A stretch of DNA of 64,000 nt from Prinia subflava (lineage: Eukaryota > Chordata > Aves > Passeriformes > Cisticolidae). The position numbers and the translations under genes are program-made. Within the stretch, counting starts at the first letter, position 1, and each line of letters opens with the position of its first letter. This document shows, piece by piece, positions 62,265 through 64,000 of this stretch. The notes beneath the pieces are model-generated. The model was not told where the DNA came from and did not search any database. It was given only the letters and a program-made list of their open reading frames with translations. The stretch lies in the NCBI RefSeq assembly GCF_021018805.1, contig NC_086250.1, positions 67,343,322 through 67,407,321 of the forward strand, given 5' to 3'.

Positions 62265-62695
62265 GACCCAGATTCCAGACCTGGCCTTGTTGAACATGTG
62301 TTGTTCACATGGACCCACTCCTCAAGCCTGTGCAAGTCCCTCTGGGTGCCATCCCTTCCCTCCAGCACATCAGCGGCACCACTCAGCCTGGTGTCATCTG
62401 CAAACCTGCTGAGGGTGCTCCAGAAACCACTGCCTGAGTTGCTGATGACAATATTAAATAGTTTTGGTACAAGCCCTTAAGGAGCACCACTCCTTAATGG
62501 TTTCCACGGGGACATGAAATGTTTGACCGAACTCTTTGGACAGGACCATCCAGCCAGTTCCTTACCCACCTAACAGCCCGTCCATCAAACTCATACCTCT
62601 CCATCTAGAGGCCAAAGTGATGGGCAATGACCATATCAAAAGCCTTACCAAACCCTGAACCCCATTGCTGTGGCTTTTAGGTCATACAGGAGCTA
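62265..62695 (-). mobile_element. CR1 LINE reverse-transcriptase fragment, antisense
   Basis: The + strand text GGTGTCATCTGCAAACCTGC is the complement of the reverse-transcriptase FADDT box. CCATCCAGCCAGTTCCTTAC and ATCAAAAGCCTTACC correspond to nearby conserved parts of the same ORF. Neither CR1 end is present, and stops and indels interrupt the frame. Confidence 0.85.
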
Positions 62696-63604
62696 ACACC
62701 ATTTGATGAGTAATCAGGTGGCAGCCTGTCTCACCCAGATTTTATCCCTGTCACAGAGTCAGAGACACTCCCATCCATTGAAACACCTCCCTGCTGGATC
62801 TAGGGCTGCTGTGGGGCTGAGACCTCTTCTCCTGACCTGGCAAATCGGGTGCTGTGGGTGCACACAGGATGCTGGCACAGCAACACCCCCAAGAAGCTCT
62901 GACCCAGCAAAACCCGCCCTTGGCATGCAGAGCCAGGGCTCAGAGGCTCCGTGTCCGGGCGTGCAAACCCTCTCTGCTTCACGCAGCAAGTTTTGGTCCT
63001 TGAAACCCTGAGGCACAACACTGCTGGGCCGACCTTGAGCAGCTCTCCCATGTTCCCCGTCCTCCTCCCGGGGGGAGAGGTGAACCCACCCAGGGGGGGT
63101 GAACCCACCCACCCCACGCATGAACCACTTTGCTGTGGTGGGCCACAGAGCCCTCTGCGAGTGCCAAGGTTAATGCACAGCGCTGGTGCCCTCCCAGAGA
63201 GGGTTCGCTGCCAAACCCCGGATCTCTTCCTCCAGAAACAAATTGCTCTTCAACTATTGCCATCTTGTGGCGTCTGTGACCCGTTACTTGTTCCTTTTAT
63301 CTGCTAATGGTGTTGGTGAGAATCAGCAGTGTACACAGGCAATTTTAAAATGAAATGTAAATGAATCAGAAATGCCTACGGAGGAGCCATTAGCATAAAT
63401 CCAATCAAAGGGCTTTGTTTAACTTGTTAAAAATGACTAAATATTTAGTGAGTGTGGGTGGGTGAGGTGATTCTTGCTCACACTTGGGAAGTTTTAGAAG
63501 CAAAACTAATGCTGATATCTTAAATGGCTGAACTTATAAGCAATTTTCTACCCTGAACTGTGCCTCCTCGGTCTATATTGTCCCCTGTTCAAGATCACCT
63601 CTAA

Positions 63605-64000
63605 AATATTATCACACAATATGCTGATTGGAAGGGACCCACAAGAATTACCAAGTCCAGCTCCTCACCATGCACAGGACACTCCAAGGGTCACACCATG
63701 TGCCTGAGAGCATTGTCCAAACATTTCTCGAACTCTGTTAGGATTGGTGCTGTGACTATTTCCCTGCGGAGCCTGGTCCAGTGCCCAACCACCCTCTGAT
63801 TTAAAAATCTTTTCTACTATCCAACCTAACTTCCCCTTCCACAGCTTCAGGCCATTTCCTCAGGCTGTCACCACAGAGAAGAGTTCAATGCCTGTCCCTC
63901 CTCTTCCCCTCATGAGGATGTTGAAGAGCACAGTGAGGTCTCCCCTCAGTCTCAGCTTTCTCCAGGCTGAACAAACCAAGTGTCCTCAGCCCCTACACCT
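63605..64000 (-). mobile_element. CR1 LINE fragment, antisense, running off the window
   Basis: The + strand text GGAAGGGACCCACAAGAATT, GAGAGCATTGTCCAAACATT and TTCTCCAGGCTGAACAAACC is a well-preserved CR1 3' region in antisense. The 3' terminus is at the left (about 63605). The 5' side continues past the window end. Confidence 0.9.

Larger units (their letters stand above)
58136..63604. other. Downstream intergenic DNA
   Basis: No gene is supported. A (GAAGT)n run occurs near 58570, followed by two antisense CR1 fragments. DNA from about 59.4 to 63.2 kb is G+C-richer with many overlapping short open frames on both strands, which is expected from low stop-codon density. A 14-base direct repeat (GGTGAACCCACCCA) lies at 63079-63092 and 63099-63112. 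Confidence 0.6.

Noticed and set aside
59842..63307. Many overlapping 60-190-codon frames on both strands, including 61285-61854 on the minus strand
   Set aside because: Local G+C content is high, frames overlap on both strands, no domain was recognised, and part of the region is antisense CR1.
1..64000. tRNA, rRNA, CRISPR arrays, bacterial operons or phage
   Set aside because: None was seen. The sequence is a typical vertebrate intron-exon landscape with LINE and LTR debris.

Overview
The window is vertebrate genomic DNA, almost certainly from a bird and probably a songbird. The evidence is repeated CR1 LINE fragments in both orientations, two retroviral LTRs of a type I associate with passerines, and compact introns. 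It is dominated by one gene, BEND7 (BEN domain-containing protein 7), on the + strand. I identified it by matching the spliced product to my memory of mammalian BEND7. No search was run.

Layout: 1-10.7 kb is upstream intergenic DNA with a CR1 tail at the left edge, a solo LTR at about 1.19-1.62 kb, and a 231-codon antisense open frame of unknown meaning between them. A CpG island at about 11.04-11.80 kb forms the BEND7 promoter and first exon. Coding exons lie at 11591-11651, 15402-15485, 24446-24745, 30456-30578, 33020-33285, 38173-38398, 43259-43378 and 51449-51496 (or 51446-51496), with a probable last exon opening at 55608 and a stop at 55619-55621. All junctions have GT/AG ends and compatible phases. 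A 3' UTR of about 2.5 kb runs to polyadenylation signals at 58008 and 58109. From 58.2 to 64 kb lies GC-richer intergenic DNA with three antisense CR1 fragments.

The predicted protein has 413 residues: a basic N-terminus, a charged segment at about 50-90, a Cys-rich motif followed by a short helical segment at about 162-189, a strongly basic nuclear-localisation-like cluster at 212-219, and a C-terminal BEN domain at about 286-390. It fits a nuclear DNA- or chromatin-binding factor.

I found no sign of a new multi-gene system. The points that merit a second look are at gene-structure level: two possible C-termini of equal length, a tandem NAGNAG acceptor, a 139-codon in-frame open extension upstream of the expected ATG that starts inside a YY1-like box, a DR5-like element next to a 43-bp tandem duplication upstream of the promoter, paired Pumilio elements before the poly(A) signal, two near-identical rearranged CR1 copies 53.6 kb apart, and two long antisense open frames in noncoding DNA.
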